64,000 nt of DNA from a virus, in IMG/VR virus record IMGVR_UViG_3300031884_000002, positions 289,773 to 353,772 of that record. The stretch is one strand, 5' to 3'. The number at the start of each line of letters is the position of its first letter. Within the stretch, counting starts at the first letter, position 1. The notes beneath the pieces were generated by a model. That model saw only the letters and a list, made by a program, of their open reading frames with translations. It ran no database searches and was not told the origin of the DNA. Made by a program: the position numbers and the translations under genes. Positions 16,493-25,144 of the stretch are shown piece by piece.

Positions 16493-17439
16493 AATTTACT
16501 TAATTTATACAAAAGTCCTTGTTCCCAGTTATATGATACAGAGTTTCTAATCAATTCACTTACTTTTTGAAATCCTATTTGAGATGGGTCTTTCCCATTC
16601 AATCTTACCCAATGAACGTTTATTCCATATCTTATTAATTTTTCACAATTTTTAACGGCATCATCCATAGCATCATTATCCAAAATTATATTAACTCTTT
16701 TAACTCCTTTGAATATAAGTTTTTCTTGTAATTTTTTTGATGGATATTTACCAAATAATGGTATTGCGTTTTTCCGGACGGCAAATGCATCAAATACTCC
16801 TTCTACCAGATTAACATCTTCATTGAAGTTTATCATATTTTCAAATCCAATAATATTCATATCTCGATTTGGTTTTCGATATCTATAAACATCATTGTCA
16901 TAATATTGACGACCTATAAAAAAATTTAACTCATTATTAGAATCGTATGATGGAATTATAATATGATTCTGATATTCACCATCTTCACAATAACCTAAAT
17001 TATAACGTATAATATCATCTATTAATACGTTTCTTTTTTTGAGATATTTAATAGCATTTTTATATTCTTGTGTGTTGGTTGGACGTGACAATGAAATAAA
17101 TCCAGATGGAAGAGACAATTTTTCTTCTATTTTTTCAATGATTCCGGATTTTCTATAAGTTCTTATTTCTCCCGATAACTTGAATAATTTTTCTCTTAGA
17201 TAAGATGGAGAATTTAATTTTCTAAGCAACGACCCTAATGATTTACTTGGAACATTACATCTCCAACAATTACTATACCCAATATGCTCTCCTTCAATAC
17301 AAACTTCGAACTTTTTAGACCCATCATTACGTTTACAAAACGGACAATTAAACAATAATTGAGTATCGGCTCTTCTGAGCCTTCCGGTCTGTTTAAACGC
17401 CTCGTTTAATATTGAAATTATGTCGGACTTGATTAGCAT
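16489..17439 (-). CDS. DnaG-type DNA primase with zinc finger and Toprim
   Basis: The 316-residue protein has a zinc ribbon (Cys32, Cys35, Cys58, Cys61: CPFC and CWRC) and a Toprim domain with LVEGVFDAFA (Glu213) and IILDNDAMDD (Asp254, Asp256). This is the architecture of short phage primases such as T4 gp61, which make RNA primers on single-stranded DNA for lagging-strand synthesis. No helicase domain is attached. It lies in an operon with the recombination nuclease, as expected for replication genes. Confidence 0.85.
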   Translation of the reverse strand: MLIKSDIISILNEAFKQTGRLRRADTQLLFNCPFCKRNDGSKKFEVCIEGEHIGYSNCWRCNVPSKSLGSLLRKLNSPSYLREKLFKLSGEIRTYRKSGIIEKIEEKLSLPSGFISLSRPTNTQEYKNAIKYLKKRNVLIDDIIRYNLGYCEDGEYQNHIIIPSYDSNNELNFFIGRQYYDNDVYRYRKPNRDMNIIGFENMINFNEDVNLVEGVFDAFAVRKNAIPLFGKYPSKKLQEKLIFKGVKRVNIILDNDAMDDAVKNCEKLIRYGINVHWVRLNGKDPSQIGFQKVSELIRNSVSYNWEQGLLYKLSKL

Positions 17440-17441
17440 CC

Positions 17442-17630
17442 TTACTTGGAAGCTTTTTTAATCATTTCAACTGCCCATTTAGTTGGTGATTTTTCCATTT
17501 TTTTAAATGGAGAATTGGGCAAATCTTTAATTCTGAATTTGGGATGCATATACATAGAACTCACGGTAAGCCCATTTTCCAACGTAATCTCAATTTTAAT
17601 ATTTTTCACTTTAGTATTCATACTTTTCAT
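17442..17630 (-). CDS. Small basic protein, unknown
   Basis: The 62-residue protein is Lys/Met-rich with one beta-rich segment (KIEITLENGLTVSSMYMHPK). No motif is recognised. It ends 2 nt before the primase ATG and is probably co-expressed. A start at Met4 is equally possible. Confidence 0.55.
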   Translation of the reverse strand: MKSMNTKVKNIKIEITLENGLTVSSMYMHPKFRIKDLPNSPFKKMEKSPTKWAVEMIKKASK

Positions 17631-17665
17631 AGAATACCAGAAATCAAGTCACTTCTCAACTTTTT

Positions 17666-18064
17666 TTATTTGGCTCTATTAACTAATCTACATCCCACAT
17701 ATTTATTATAGTATTCTTTATCAAAAATAGCATTACTATCTATAATATGTTTTACCTCGGCATAATTCAATGTTAATTTTGAATCGCACCATTGTATAAT
17801 TTCAAACTTAAAATTATCTTTTCCTAATTTAGATATATCTTCCTGTAACGAAACACACGAACCACAATAGGTTTTCCAATCACTTTCCGTTGTTCCTCTT
17901 CTTTTATTTTTATTTCCTTTTAATGCCTTTTTACAGGTTTTAAATATAATAAGTTTTCTACCTATATATTTTTTGTTATTGGATTTATTAGTTATTAAAT
18001 ATATAAATCCAATACTACCATCTGGAATATTTCCTTCAAATTGCCAATGTCCATTATCATTCAT
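17666..18064 (-). CDS. GIY-YIG-type endonuclease (Seg-like)
   Basis: The 132-residue protein has the GIY-YIG fold signature GFIYLITNKSNNKKYIGRK (about 18-36), with both tyrosines, the Arg, and a later Glu in NYAEVKHI (about 100). Phage proteins of this size are free-standing homing endonucleases or related single-domain nucleases. A TATTTATA element is 4 nt upstream of the ATG, and a hairpin that may terminate the upstream transcript lies just beyond it. Confidence 0.75.
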   Translation of the reverse strand: MNDNGHWQFEGNIPDGSIGFIYLITNKSNNKKYIGRKLIIFKTCKKALKGNKNKRRGTTESDWKTYCGSCVSLQEDISKLGKDNFKFEIIQWCDSKLTLNYAEVKHIIDSNAIFDKEYYNKYVGCRLVNRAK

Positions 18065-18068
18065 AGTA

Positions 18069-18076
18069 TATAAATA
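18069..18076 (-). promoter_or_regulatory. TATTTATA element of the GIY-YIG gene
   Basis: Sense-strand TATTTATA, 4 nt before the ATG at 18064 and immediately downstream of a strong hairpin. Confidence 0.5.
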
Positions 18077-18081
18077 GCAAA

Positions 18082-18103
18082 CCCTCTCAATTAGATGAGA
18101 GGG
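18082..18103 (-). terminator. Hairpin with 7-bp GC-rich stem, possible terminator
   Basis: CCCTCTC and GAGAGGG flank an 8-nt loop, and TTTG follows on the minus strand. The hairpin contains the stop codon of the upstream gene. The T-run is short, so it may be an incomplete terminator or an mRNA-stabilising end. Confidence 0.5.
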
Positions 18104-18323
18104 CTGCTAAATATAACTCTTTAGGATTGTTTATTTGATTTTTTTTAAACGAACAGCCTCCAGTATATGGGAATGTTATATATTCAGATGTAAATACATC
18201 TTTCATATTTAAGTTTTTTAATCCACGATAATAGTCGGGCCAAGTATTATCAATCAAATATTCACTATTTTCATATTTAACTGCTTGTTCTTCTAACCAA
18301 GTATTCAATGTTTCAATATCCAT
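18087..18323 (-). CDS. Small protein, unknown
   Basis: I prefer the ATG at 18323 (MDIETLNTWLEEQAVKYEN), because an earlier in-frame ATG at 18362 would overlap the upstream gene. The product is 78 residues, acidic in the N-terminus, with a TFPYTGGCSFKKN segment near the C-terminus. No family is recognised. It starts 4 nt after the stop of the preceding virion-like gene. Confidence 0.5.
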   Translation of the reverse strand: MDIETLNTWLEEQAVKYENSEYLIDNTWPDYYRGLKNLNMKDVFTSEYITFPYTGGCSFKKNQINNPKELYLAALSSN

Positions 18324-18327
18324 ATAT

Positions 18328-19014
18328 TTAGAATGTTGATAATGCTGATAATGAACTTCCACTTATGGAACCAACTGCCCACGAAGAATTGGATACATCA
18401 AGTTGATGAGATGGATTTTTAATTCCCACTCCAATATTTACATTGGAATAACTTGAAATTCCCCCCCAACTTGAGGTTCCCCAAGTTGAACCTGTTATTG
18501 CAAAAGATGCATTTGAATGTGAAGAATATGATGAACTTAAGGCATATGAATTTGCATATCCCGTATTAGAATTAAGAAATGATTCTCTCCATTCCCATTT
18601 ATTACGAACATATTGGTCGAACTCTTTAGTATCCAATTCAATTTCTTTATCAACGGATAATTCCAATCTACGAATGGTTCCGATATAATCATCACCGTGA
18701 TCTTCGGGATACTTATTAGACATATACAAATATCCCCTCTTCTCTCTTTTTTCAACTAATTCCAATTCTTTTTTAACTTGTCCTTTGACTGCTGCTTTAT
18801 TTTCCCTCAACTGTTTTCTCATCTTCTTAATTGTTGCTTTATGATTTTTTTCTAATTCTGATAATTTATCCTTTTCATATTTCTTAAGAAAATTAGAAGC
18901 ATCATTCCAATAGCCTTCGATAGCATCATTGAGTATTTTATCGTGCTTTTGTTTGTTCTCCTTCACTATTTGAAGGACTTCTGGTGTTTTTACTTTGATT
19001 TGATACAGTGACAT
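18328..19014 (-). CDS. Coiled-coil protein with tail-fibre-like Ser/Ala repeats
   Basis: The 228-residue protein has two unlike halves. Residues 1-145 are a charged coiled-coil region (for example KMRKQLRENKAAVKGQVKKE). Residues 150-228 are fibre-like, with ANSYALSSSYSSHSNASFA repeats and a GVGIKNPSHQLDVSNSS segment resembling the GVNTTSPAYTLDVNG of the fibre gene at 38788. It looks like a fibre attachment or chaperone-like protein made by fusion. Its exact role is unknown. Confidence 0.6.
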   Translation of the reverse strand: MSLYQIKVKTPEVLQIVKENKQKHDKILNDAIEGYWNDASNFLKKYEKDKLSELEKNHKATIKKMRKQLRENKAAVKGQVKKELELVEKREKRGYLYMSNKYPEDHGDDYIGTIRRLELSVDKEIELDTKEFDQYVRNKWEWRESFLNSNTGYANSYALSSSYSSHSNASFAITGSTWGTSSWGGISSYSNVNIGVGIKNPSHQLDVSNSSWAVGSISGSSLSALSTF

Positions 19015-19129
19015 AACTTTTTGACTTTCTTTTTATTGTTTTTACGGCAAATGTTGTCATTGCCGACATTATATACATATATGAAAAATATTAAAAAATA
19101 ACAAAATAAATGAATTATTTTTATAATGA

Positions 19130-19153
19130 AAAAACTCTCCATTCGGAGAGTTT
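19130..19153 (-). terminator. Rho-independent terminator
   Basis: AAACTCTCC and GGAGAGTTT flank a 4-nt loop (GAAT) and are followed on the minus strand by a T-run. It lies just downstream of the 88-aa gene and closes the virion-surface operon. Confidence 0.8.
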
Positions 19154-19173
19154 AATCGAAAATTATTTAATTA

Positions 19174-19440
19174 TTATTTATACCTAGTTGTATTTATGTT
19201 ATTAGCATAGCGGGAGATTTCTTTATAATTTCCTCCATCAGTTACTCCTTCAAAATTACTCTGTCCTAATGTTTCTTTAACTTGAAACTGTGGATTTGTA
19301 TCATATAATTTTGATTGTAATGATGCCGGTGCAGTAGCAGTTCCAGCCGTTTTTGCATTAAATGCACCTCCTTCACTTTGCTGGGCATATCGAGTAGCTA
19401 GGTTAATAGTGAGGCTTGTTCTTTGTGTTTCGTTGGGCAT
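19174..19440 (-). CDS. Small putative structural protein
   Basis: The 88-residue protein is rich in Thr, Asn, Gln and Ala, with no Cys, like many small virion proteins. No fold is recognised. It is the last gene before the terminator, 35 nt downstream of the large FG-GAP/dockerin-like gene. A TATTTATA element lies 23 nt upstream of its ATG. Confidence 0.6.
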   Translation of the reverse strand: MPNETQRTSLTINLATRYAQQSEGGAFNAKTAGTATAPASLQSKLYDTNPQFQVKETLGQSNFEGVTDGGNYKEISRYANNINTTRYK

Positions 19441-19463
19441 AATGTTATATTTTTACTGTTATA

Positions 19464-19471
19464 TATAAATA
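19464..19471 (-). promoter_or_regulatory. TATTTATA element upstream of the 88-aa gene
   Basis: Sense-strand TATTTATA, 23 nt upstream of the ATG at 19440. Confidence 0.35.
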
Positions 19472-19475
19472 TAAA

Positions 19476-22196
19476 TTAAAAGTCTATTCTCATTAAAATA
19501 TTCAAAGGAACATTATTTCCATTTTTAATTGGAACTCCCAATTTACCTATTGCCACGAGTTGAAGATTATTATCATATAATCCAACCGCTGAAATATAAG
19601 GAGCCAAATAACTTCCAGTAGGATTTTGCTCCACCTGTTGATTATAGTTAAAAAAGTTAGGATTAATCATAGGCAAATTATTTTTACCAGATAATCCATC
19701 TAAATAAGTTAATACATCGGCTAAATTTTGACGACTGGAGTTTGGGGTAGTGTATTTATTGTAATTATTTCCAAATAAACGATTACTAAAATACTTCCAC
19801 AAAATATTCATATCTTTAATATCAATTACATTATCTCCGTTAATATCGAGATCGGTTTGAATTGATGTATTTTGGAAATCCCATATAGGAATATATTGAA
19901 TTACTTGTTGATTTATATATGAGGTATTCCACGTTGAAAGCGAAGTATAATAATTATATAAACTTATTTCATCATCATTTATAAGAACGGATGAACTCCA
20001 ATCAGTAGAATATGATAATCCTAATGCTTGGTTGTTTTTATATTTCATATATCTCATTAAAGTGTCCAAATCTTCAAAATCAAATGTTCCATTTTGATTT
20101 AAATCAAAAATTGAAATTGGAACTTGAATAGCCGTAGGATTTGTACTTACATTAAACTCGCTGGGGTTTATATTACATATTACTTGTTTTTCATAAATTG
20201 TATTTTGACCAGCAAAGTTTAAATTGTAGGAATAATTGGTTTGTCCGAATAATTCATCAAATATTGAACCAGAAGTCATCAATACTATATTTCCATTTCT
20301 ATAAAATGAATTTCCAATATGAAATGTTTCTTTAAGATTTGGAAAATTATAAATAAATGCTTTTCCGCAAATATCATCCAATACATAATATTGGCTCTGA
20401 GTAACTTGTATATTGATTATTCGATTAGCATCTGACATTATTATAGGTGCGCCTAATACCATTGAAAAACTTCCAATTGAAACATTATTTCCGACTGAAC
20501 GATACGGACTTAAATATTCTTTTTTACGTTGATAAACGTTCAATATGTCCCATGTATTATTGGTTTCTTGAATTAACAAACATTGACCACTCAATGAGTT
20601 TAATATTGACGAATCACATTCATGTAATTGAAATATTGTATTTCCGATATAACTAGATGACAAACTTAATTGATTATTTTTAGGGCATCCTGCTATTACA
20701 TTCGTATCCCATATATCAACTGAATATCCCAAATTGTTATTAGTTATAGTATTTTCATTTCCGTATGTTTTATATGCTAATTCAAAAAATGAAGATGATG
20801 CGTTACATTTGTTATAAATTGAAACCGATCCTTGATAATATAATGAAGACCCCGAAAACTCATATACGGTTCTATCTAAATATTCTCCTATTACTACAAC
20901 ATCTCCAAATGTAGAAACCGAATATCCAAATCCACTTCCGCTTGTCGTGCCAGCATTCCTACTTTCACTATAAGGTAAATAGTTATTAAAAGTTAATGGA
21001 TATTGTGTATAGTCTGGAGTAAATGTATATTCCAATTTCCATATCGATCCAGTTAATTCATAATAATATACCTGAGTGGAAGTTATGTTACCACAACCTA
21101 TAACTAATCTCCCAGATGGAGTATTACTGTCTTTATTTAATTTAATACTATTTCCAAACAAACTTCCTGATTTTGTTCCATATATAGATTGATATAAGGT
21201 CCACGTATTACTTACAAATTGATATAAATACACAGTTCCACTTCCGTTATTTTCAAGTGGAGATCCAACCGCTGCCCAAGTTCCATTTATAGCAACCGAA
21301 GTACCAAATGATCCGGTGCTTATGGTTGGATTTGGGTTTGGAAATACTGCAACTATGTTATCATACGATGAGGTCGAGTTAACAACTTCTAAATCTAGTA
21401 TATATACTTTAGATCCAACTGTACTTACTGATGTAACTCCTGAAAAATTAGTCATTTGATTATAAGAAGGACATCCTATAATTAAATTAGCATTATATAA
21501 ATCTATAGATTTTCCAAACGTATTATTATAATCATATGAACTTTGTTCGAGTCCCAGTGCTACAGTTCCGTTGGTAGAACTTAAAGTTAAATATTCGCTT
21601 CCTAGTGATCCATTTACCGATATTGTATATAACAAACTAGAAGTTGAATCATATATTAAAGGAGAAGTTAAAATATATGGATTGCTATTAGTTCCTATAT
21701 AAGTAACGGACAATGATTCGTGTCCCAATGTTCCAACTACATTTAAATTATAATATGCTTGCAATGCCGAATTATATAATTGAACTATTGATGCTGTAGA
21801 TGATCCTGTTACATTTAAATTTATAGATTCGGCTCCTACTGTTCCTATAATAGATATTGCATAATTTAATCCTGTAGAACTGTTATATAATGAAAATGGA
21901 GTTGCAGTATTTAGTCCATTATTAAGTTCAGTATGAATTGGAACTCTATACGTAACATCCGATCCAGTTTCTGCTGCCAATACTACTTGAATAACATCCA
22001 TCGGACGATATAACGTATTGATTAAATCATGTTGGTCTGTGCCTTTATTATATAGATAGTAATCTACTGAACTAGTGTGATATACAGTCGGATTTGCAAA
22101 ACTATATAGCATAAAATCGGGATTGGATATAGCTACATAATTATCATATGTTGTAGTCGATATTCCGTAGTTTGAATTGTTTATTGTAGTATACAT
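19476..22196 (-). CDS. Virion surface protein with FG-GAP-like propeller and dockerin-like repeats
   Basis: The 906-residue protein has an N-terminal Ser/Tyr/Asn-rich region. A set of FG-GAP-like blades follows (for example FGKSIDLYNANLIIGCPSYN, FGTSVAINGTWAAVGSPLEN, FGYSVSTFGDVVVIGEYLDR). Two dockerin-type calcium loops come next, DLNQNGTFDFEDLDTLMRY (about 690) and DINGDNVIDIKDMNILWKYF (about 790). The C-terminus (AVGLYDNNLQLVAIGKLGVP) is shared in pattern with the protein encoded at 23356. In bacteria these modules mediate adhesion and cohesin-dockerin assembly. Here they probably decorate the tail or baseplate and bind host glycans or envelope proteins. Confidence 0.75.
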   Translation of the reverse strand: MYTTINNSNYGISTTTYDNYVAISNPDFMLYSFANPTVYHTSSVDYYLYNKGTDQHDLINTLYRPMDVIQVVLAAETGSDVTYRVPIHTELNNGLNTATPFSLYNSSTGLNYAISIIGTVGAESINLNVTGSSTASIVQLYNSALQAYYNLNVVGTLGHESLSVTYIGTNSNPYILTSPLIYDSTSSLLYTISVNGSLGSEYLTLSSTNGTVALGLEQSSYDYNNTFGKSIDLYNANLIIGCPSYNQMTNFSGVTSVSTVGSKVYILDLEVVNSTSSYDNIVAVFPNPNPTISTGSFGTSVAINGTWAAVGSPLENNGSGTVYLYQFVSNTWTLYQSIYGTKSGSLFGNSIKLNKDSNTPSGRLVIGCGNITSTQVYYYELTGSIWKLEYTFTPDYTQYPLTFNNYLPYSESRNAGTTSGSGFGYSVSTFGDVVVIGEYLDRTVYEFSGSSLYYQGSVSIYNKCNASSSFFELAYKTYGNENTITNNNLGYSVDIWDTNVIAGCPKNNQLSLSSSYIGNTIFQLHECDSSILNSLSGQCLLIQETNNTWDILNVYQRKKEYLSPYRSVGNNVSIGSFSMVLGAPIIMSDANRIINIQVTQSQYYVLDDICGKAFIYNFPNLKETFHIGNSFYRNGNIVLMTSGSIFDELFGQTNYSYNLNFAGQNTIYEKQVICNINPSEFNVSTNPTAIQVPISIFDLNQNGTFDFEDLDTLMRYMKYKNNQALGLSYSTDWSSSVLINDDEISLYNYYTSLSTWNTSYINQQVIQYIPIWDFQNTSIQTDLDINGDNVIDIKDMNILWKYFSNRLFGNNYNKYTTPNSSRQNLADVLTYLDGLSGKNNLPMINPNFFNYNQQVEQNPTGSYLAPYISAVGLYDNNLQLVAIGKLGVPIKNGNNVPLNILMRIDF

Positions 22197-23288
22197 TTAT
22201 ATTGAAAGTCCAAAATTAGCAAATACGTTTATACTTTGGGTCACGGATACATTGGTTCTTGGATTTTGTATAGATCCATCCGTCCAATTTTCGAAATAAT
22301 AACTTGCACTTGGAATTGCAGTTACGGATGTTCCATTTCCACCATACGCTACAAGTTGGGAAAGACTTCCAGATACAGTTCCTCCGAAATTAGCATTATA
22401 ATTTAAATTAAAATACGAAGTTCCAAAACTTGCAGTTACACTAATATTATTAACAACTCCTGTATCTATTCTTGGATTTTGTGTTGATGTATCGCTCCAT
22501 TTAACAAAACTATAACCTGTATTCGGAATTGCAGTTATCGGAGTTCCAGATAACCCAAGAATTACAGACTGAGTTAATATTCCAGTTAAAGCTCCATATG
22601 AACTTGCAGTATAAGCCAACGAACATGAAATTATACTTCCTGTTAATATTGTATTTCCAAATGATCTAACTTCTTGTATTCTATAAAATATATTCGTTCC
22701 AACTGTAATGTTATCATATCCATCATCAGTTATAATAACATTATCATCTATATTTAGATCGGTTAATGATATACTAAAAGGAACAAGTTGGTCTCCAAAC
22801 ACAGTTGGAGATATATTAAAAATCAAAAAATTATTGGCTAAATATCTATATGTTTTAGATAACCCGAAATCTATATTGTCCAGTCCTAATATTTTTAATG
22901 GATTTTTATATTTATTATAAAATAAGTTTGATATTTCATTATAAACTAATCGTTTATAAGTTCCATCTGAGTTTTGATCGTCACTGGTATTAAATGGAGT
23001 ATTAACATATTCTCCTTCTCGAATGGTAATTCTAGAATCGGGAGTTGCTTCTAATGCTATCGAACAACTATAATTTTCTAATATTGGACCAGTTCCACTA
23101 TAATTGAAATAATCGAGATATTCCAATGCCATAGTATTAAGAGACGGATTATTGTCATATTGTGCTCCAAGTGGAACCGATGCGGTATCTAAAAGAATTA
23201 AATCAGTATCTGTATTATTCAAACTCCATTGTACGTTGGATACAATCGGAGTAACCATAATATTTTGAGGATTTAAAATCTTAATCAT
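22197..23288 (-). CDS. Virion surface protein with two InlB-type B-repeats
   Basis: The 363-residue protein has an N-terminal domain of about 210 residues of unknown fold. Two tandem repeats of about 72 residues follow, with the divergent InlB B-repeat pattern: a G-G/T-V-S/L-G start, GTPITAIPNTGYSFVKWSD, and a VTASFG-type end. This family is common in secreted adhesins of Bacteroidota and PVC bacteria. The stop is immediately followed by the start of the next gene (1-nt spacing). A host-binding appendage is the likely role. Confidence 0.7.
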   Translation of the reverse strand: MIKILNPQNIMVTPIVSNVQWSLNNTDTDLILLDTASVPLGAQYDNNPSLNTMALEYLDYFNYSGTGPILENYSCSIALEATPDSRITIREGEYVNTPFNTSDDQNSDGTYKRLVYNEISNLFYNKYKNPLKILGLDNIDFGLSKTYRYLANNFLIFNISPTVFGDQLVPFSISLTDLNIDDNVIITDDGYDNITVGTNIFYRIQEVRSFGNTILTGSIISCSLAYTASSYGALTGILTQSVILGLSGTPITAIPNTGYSFVKWSDTSTQNPRIDTGVVNNISVTASFGTSYFNLNYNANFGGTVSGSLSQLVAYGGNGTSVTAIPSASYYFENWTDGSIQNPRTNVSVTQSINVFANFGLSI

Positions 23289-23294
23289 TGTAAA

Positions 23295-23302
23295 TATAAA
23301 TA
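23295..23302 (-). promoter_or_regulatory. TATTTATA element of the InlB-repeat gene
   Basis: Sense-strand TATTTATA, 6 nt before the ATG at 23288. Confidence 0.5.
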
Positions 23303-23355
23303 TCTCATATCAAATGAAATATTATAGACGAAACAACTTATATGAAAACTATAGA

Positions 23356-24459
23356 TTATGTATTGATTTGAACTTTTATCAAAAGTTCAGAATTAAATGA
23401 TTTTACGGCTGGTTTACTCAATTTCGCAACTGCCACCAATTCATTCGAACTATTATATAATCCAATTGTTGTGATATACGTCTGTGGATTTGATATGAAA
23501 TCAGAGTTATAAATGAGTCCTTGGGCATGAACTCCATCAGTTCCGTCATATACAAATGTAGGATTATTGCTATAATTAAATAGCTGGTTCATAACTCTTA
23601 CATAATATTGAGAAGATGGAACATATTCACTTTGTTGAGCGGTAAATGCGCTATTTGCCAAGTTTAATGATAAAAATAAAACTTCATGATTTACTGTATA
23701 ATCTACAGGAGATACATTTGGAGAATACGTCCATATAGAGTTTCCATTTAAATTTGTAAGTCCCACTATACTTGAAATTACACTTGCATTTAATACAATT
23801 ATTCCAGATGCAGGATAAAATACTCCAATTCCTTGATAGTTAGGAGTTGTTGGCAAACTGTTCAATGACCCAGATATTATTTGATATGCAGTCTGAACGG
23901 TCGAATTATAAGGAGAATCATCAATAAAGGTAAACATTCCATTAGATCCACTTAGGCTAAATTGTATTCCTCCTGCATTAACATTGTCTTTCATTTTATA
24001 TGATGAAAATGCGATTACGAATATATCATTAGCAGAAATGGTACTACTTCCAGTATTCATTGTGAATGTTGCGCTTGCATTTAAGCTGGATAATAAAAGA
24101 TTTTTATATTCAGTATAAATTGCCTTTGCTGGAAATACATTTGAAGAACTTATATCGGAACCATATGATCCACTTCCATATTCGCCTGAAATATTTCCAT
24201 AACTTATTGAAAAATAAGGGTCATTGTTATTATATTCATTAGAAGTTGGAAATACATTTAAATAATACGCAGTTCTTCTAATATCATACACCGAAGTTCC
24301 ATATGATGGATTTCCAACAGAACCAGTTAATGAATAATAATCATTAACCATAATGCTTTGACTTATAGAAGTTCCATTATTAGGCCAGATACCACTGGTT
24401 ACTCTTAATGTTCTTCCTGATACTATATCGGTATTTGGATTAAATGGGGTGAATATCAT
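23356..24459 (-). CDS. Baseplate/tail-associated virion protein
   Basis: The 367-residue protein is rich in Ser, Tyr, Asn and Gly and lacks a recognisable catalytic motif. The C-terminal segment TIGLYNSSNELVAVAKLSKP matches in pattern the C-terminus of the 906-residue protein, so the two probably share a terminal attachment domain. It starts 2 nt after the stop of the 210-aa gene and belongs to the same tail operon. The exact component is unknown. Confidence 0.6.
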   Translation of the reverse strand: MIFTPFNPNTDIVSGRTLRVTSGIWPNNGTSISQSIMVNDYYSLTGSVGNPSYGTSVYDIRRTAYYLNVFPTSNEYNNNDPYFSISYGNISGEYGSGSYGSDISSSNVFPAKAIYTEYKNLLLSSLNASATFTMNTGSSTISANDIFVIAFSSYKMKDNVNAGGIQFSLSGSNGMFTFIDDSPYNSTVQTAYQIISGSLNSLPTTPNYQGIGVFYPASGIIVLNASVISSIVGLTNLNGNSIWTYSPNVSPVDYTVNHEVLFLSLNLANSAFTAQQSEYVPSSQYYVRVMNQLFNYSNNPTFVYDGTDGVHAQGLIYNSDFISNPQTYITTIGLYNSSNELVAVAKLSKPAVKSFNSELLIKVQINT

Positions 24460-24461
24460 AA

Positions 24462-25094
24462 TTAAGATTTAGGAACAGTTACAGTTACTTCAATTGCATT
24501 AGAAGCTCCGGAATCATTTCCAATTATTGTTAAGTTAGTAGTAGTAGTTACTGATAAACTGCTATTTGGTATAAATTGAAATACGTTTCCAACTACTGTT
24601 TGAGAACTTATAGTATTTATATTTCCAACTGATGAAGGAATAATATTAGATGGTGTATTGGTCGAGTTTGCTTGTTGAACTATTAAAGTTCCAACATTTT
24701 TATTTCCCAATACTAAAGTATATCCATCTTGTAAATCATATGCTGGAGTAGTTGAAGGTGTAATTGTAACGGTTCCTCCATAAGTACTAGCAACTACAAT
24801 ATTTGGCTGAGATACAGATATAACAGGAATTGAGGTAACTCCCTGAGTTAAACTAACTAATTTATGTTTTAACATCTGGCTTTCATCCGTAAGAGGTTCC
24901 ATAACTGGAGTATTTCTAAGTGCCAAATCATTAAATGTTGTATTTCCTCCATTTTGATAGAGGGTATAATCAATTTCATCATCGGATAATGCAAATGATG
25001 TTATATTTATATTTCCGTTTTGAGCCAGCAATTCTCTTCCTCGTTTGGTTAAAATTGCCTGAACTGTAATGGTAGTATTATCTAAAAATGCCAT
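24462..25094 (-). CDS. Tail/baseplate-associated structural protein
   Basis: The 210-residue protein begins with an ILTKRGRELLAQNGNINITS motif (about 14-33), which recurs in structural proteins of large T4-like phages. A Thr/Val-rich beta region makes up the rest. It sits between the large 1588-aa gene and the 367-aa gene. The name is by context and the N-terminal motif only. Confidence 0.6.
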   Translation of the reverse strand: MAFLDNTTITVQAILTKRGRELLAQNGNINITSFALSDDEIDYTLYQNGGNTTFNDLALRNTPVMEPLTDESQMLKHKLVSLTQGVTSIPVISVSQPNIVVASTYGGTVTITPSTTPAYDLQDGYTLVLGNKNVGTLIVQQANSTNTPSNIIPSSVGNINTISSQTVVGNVFQFIPNSSLSVTTTTNLTIIGNDSGASNAIEVTVTVPKS

Positions 25095-25144
25095 ATTATT
25101 TATTTTTGTTATTCTTTATATACATATTGGAAAAAATACATTTT

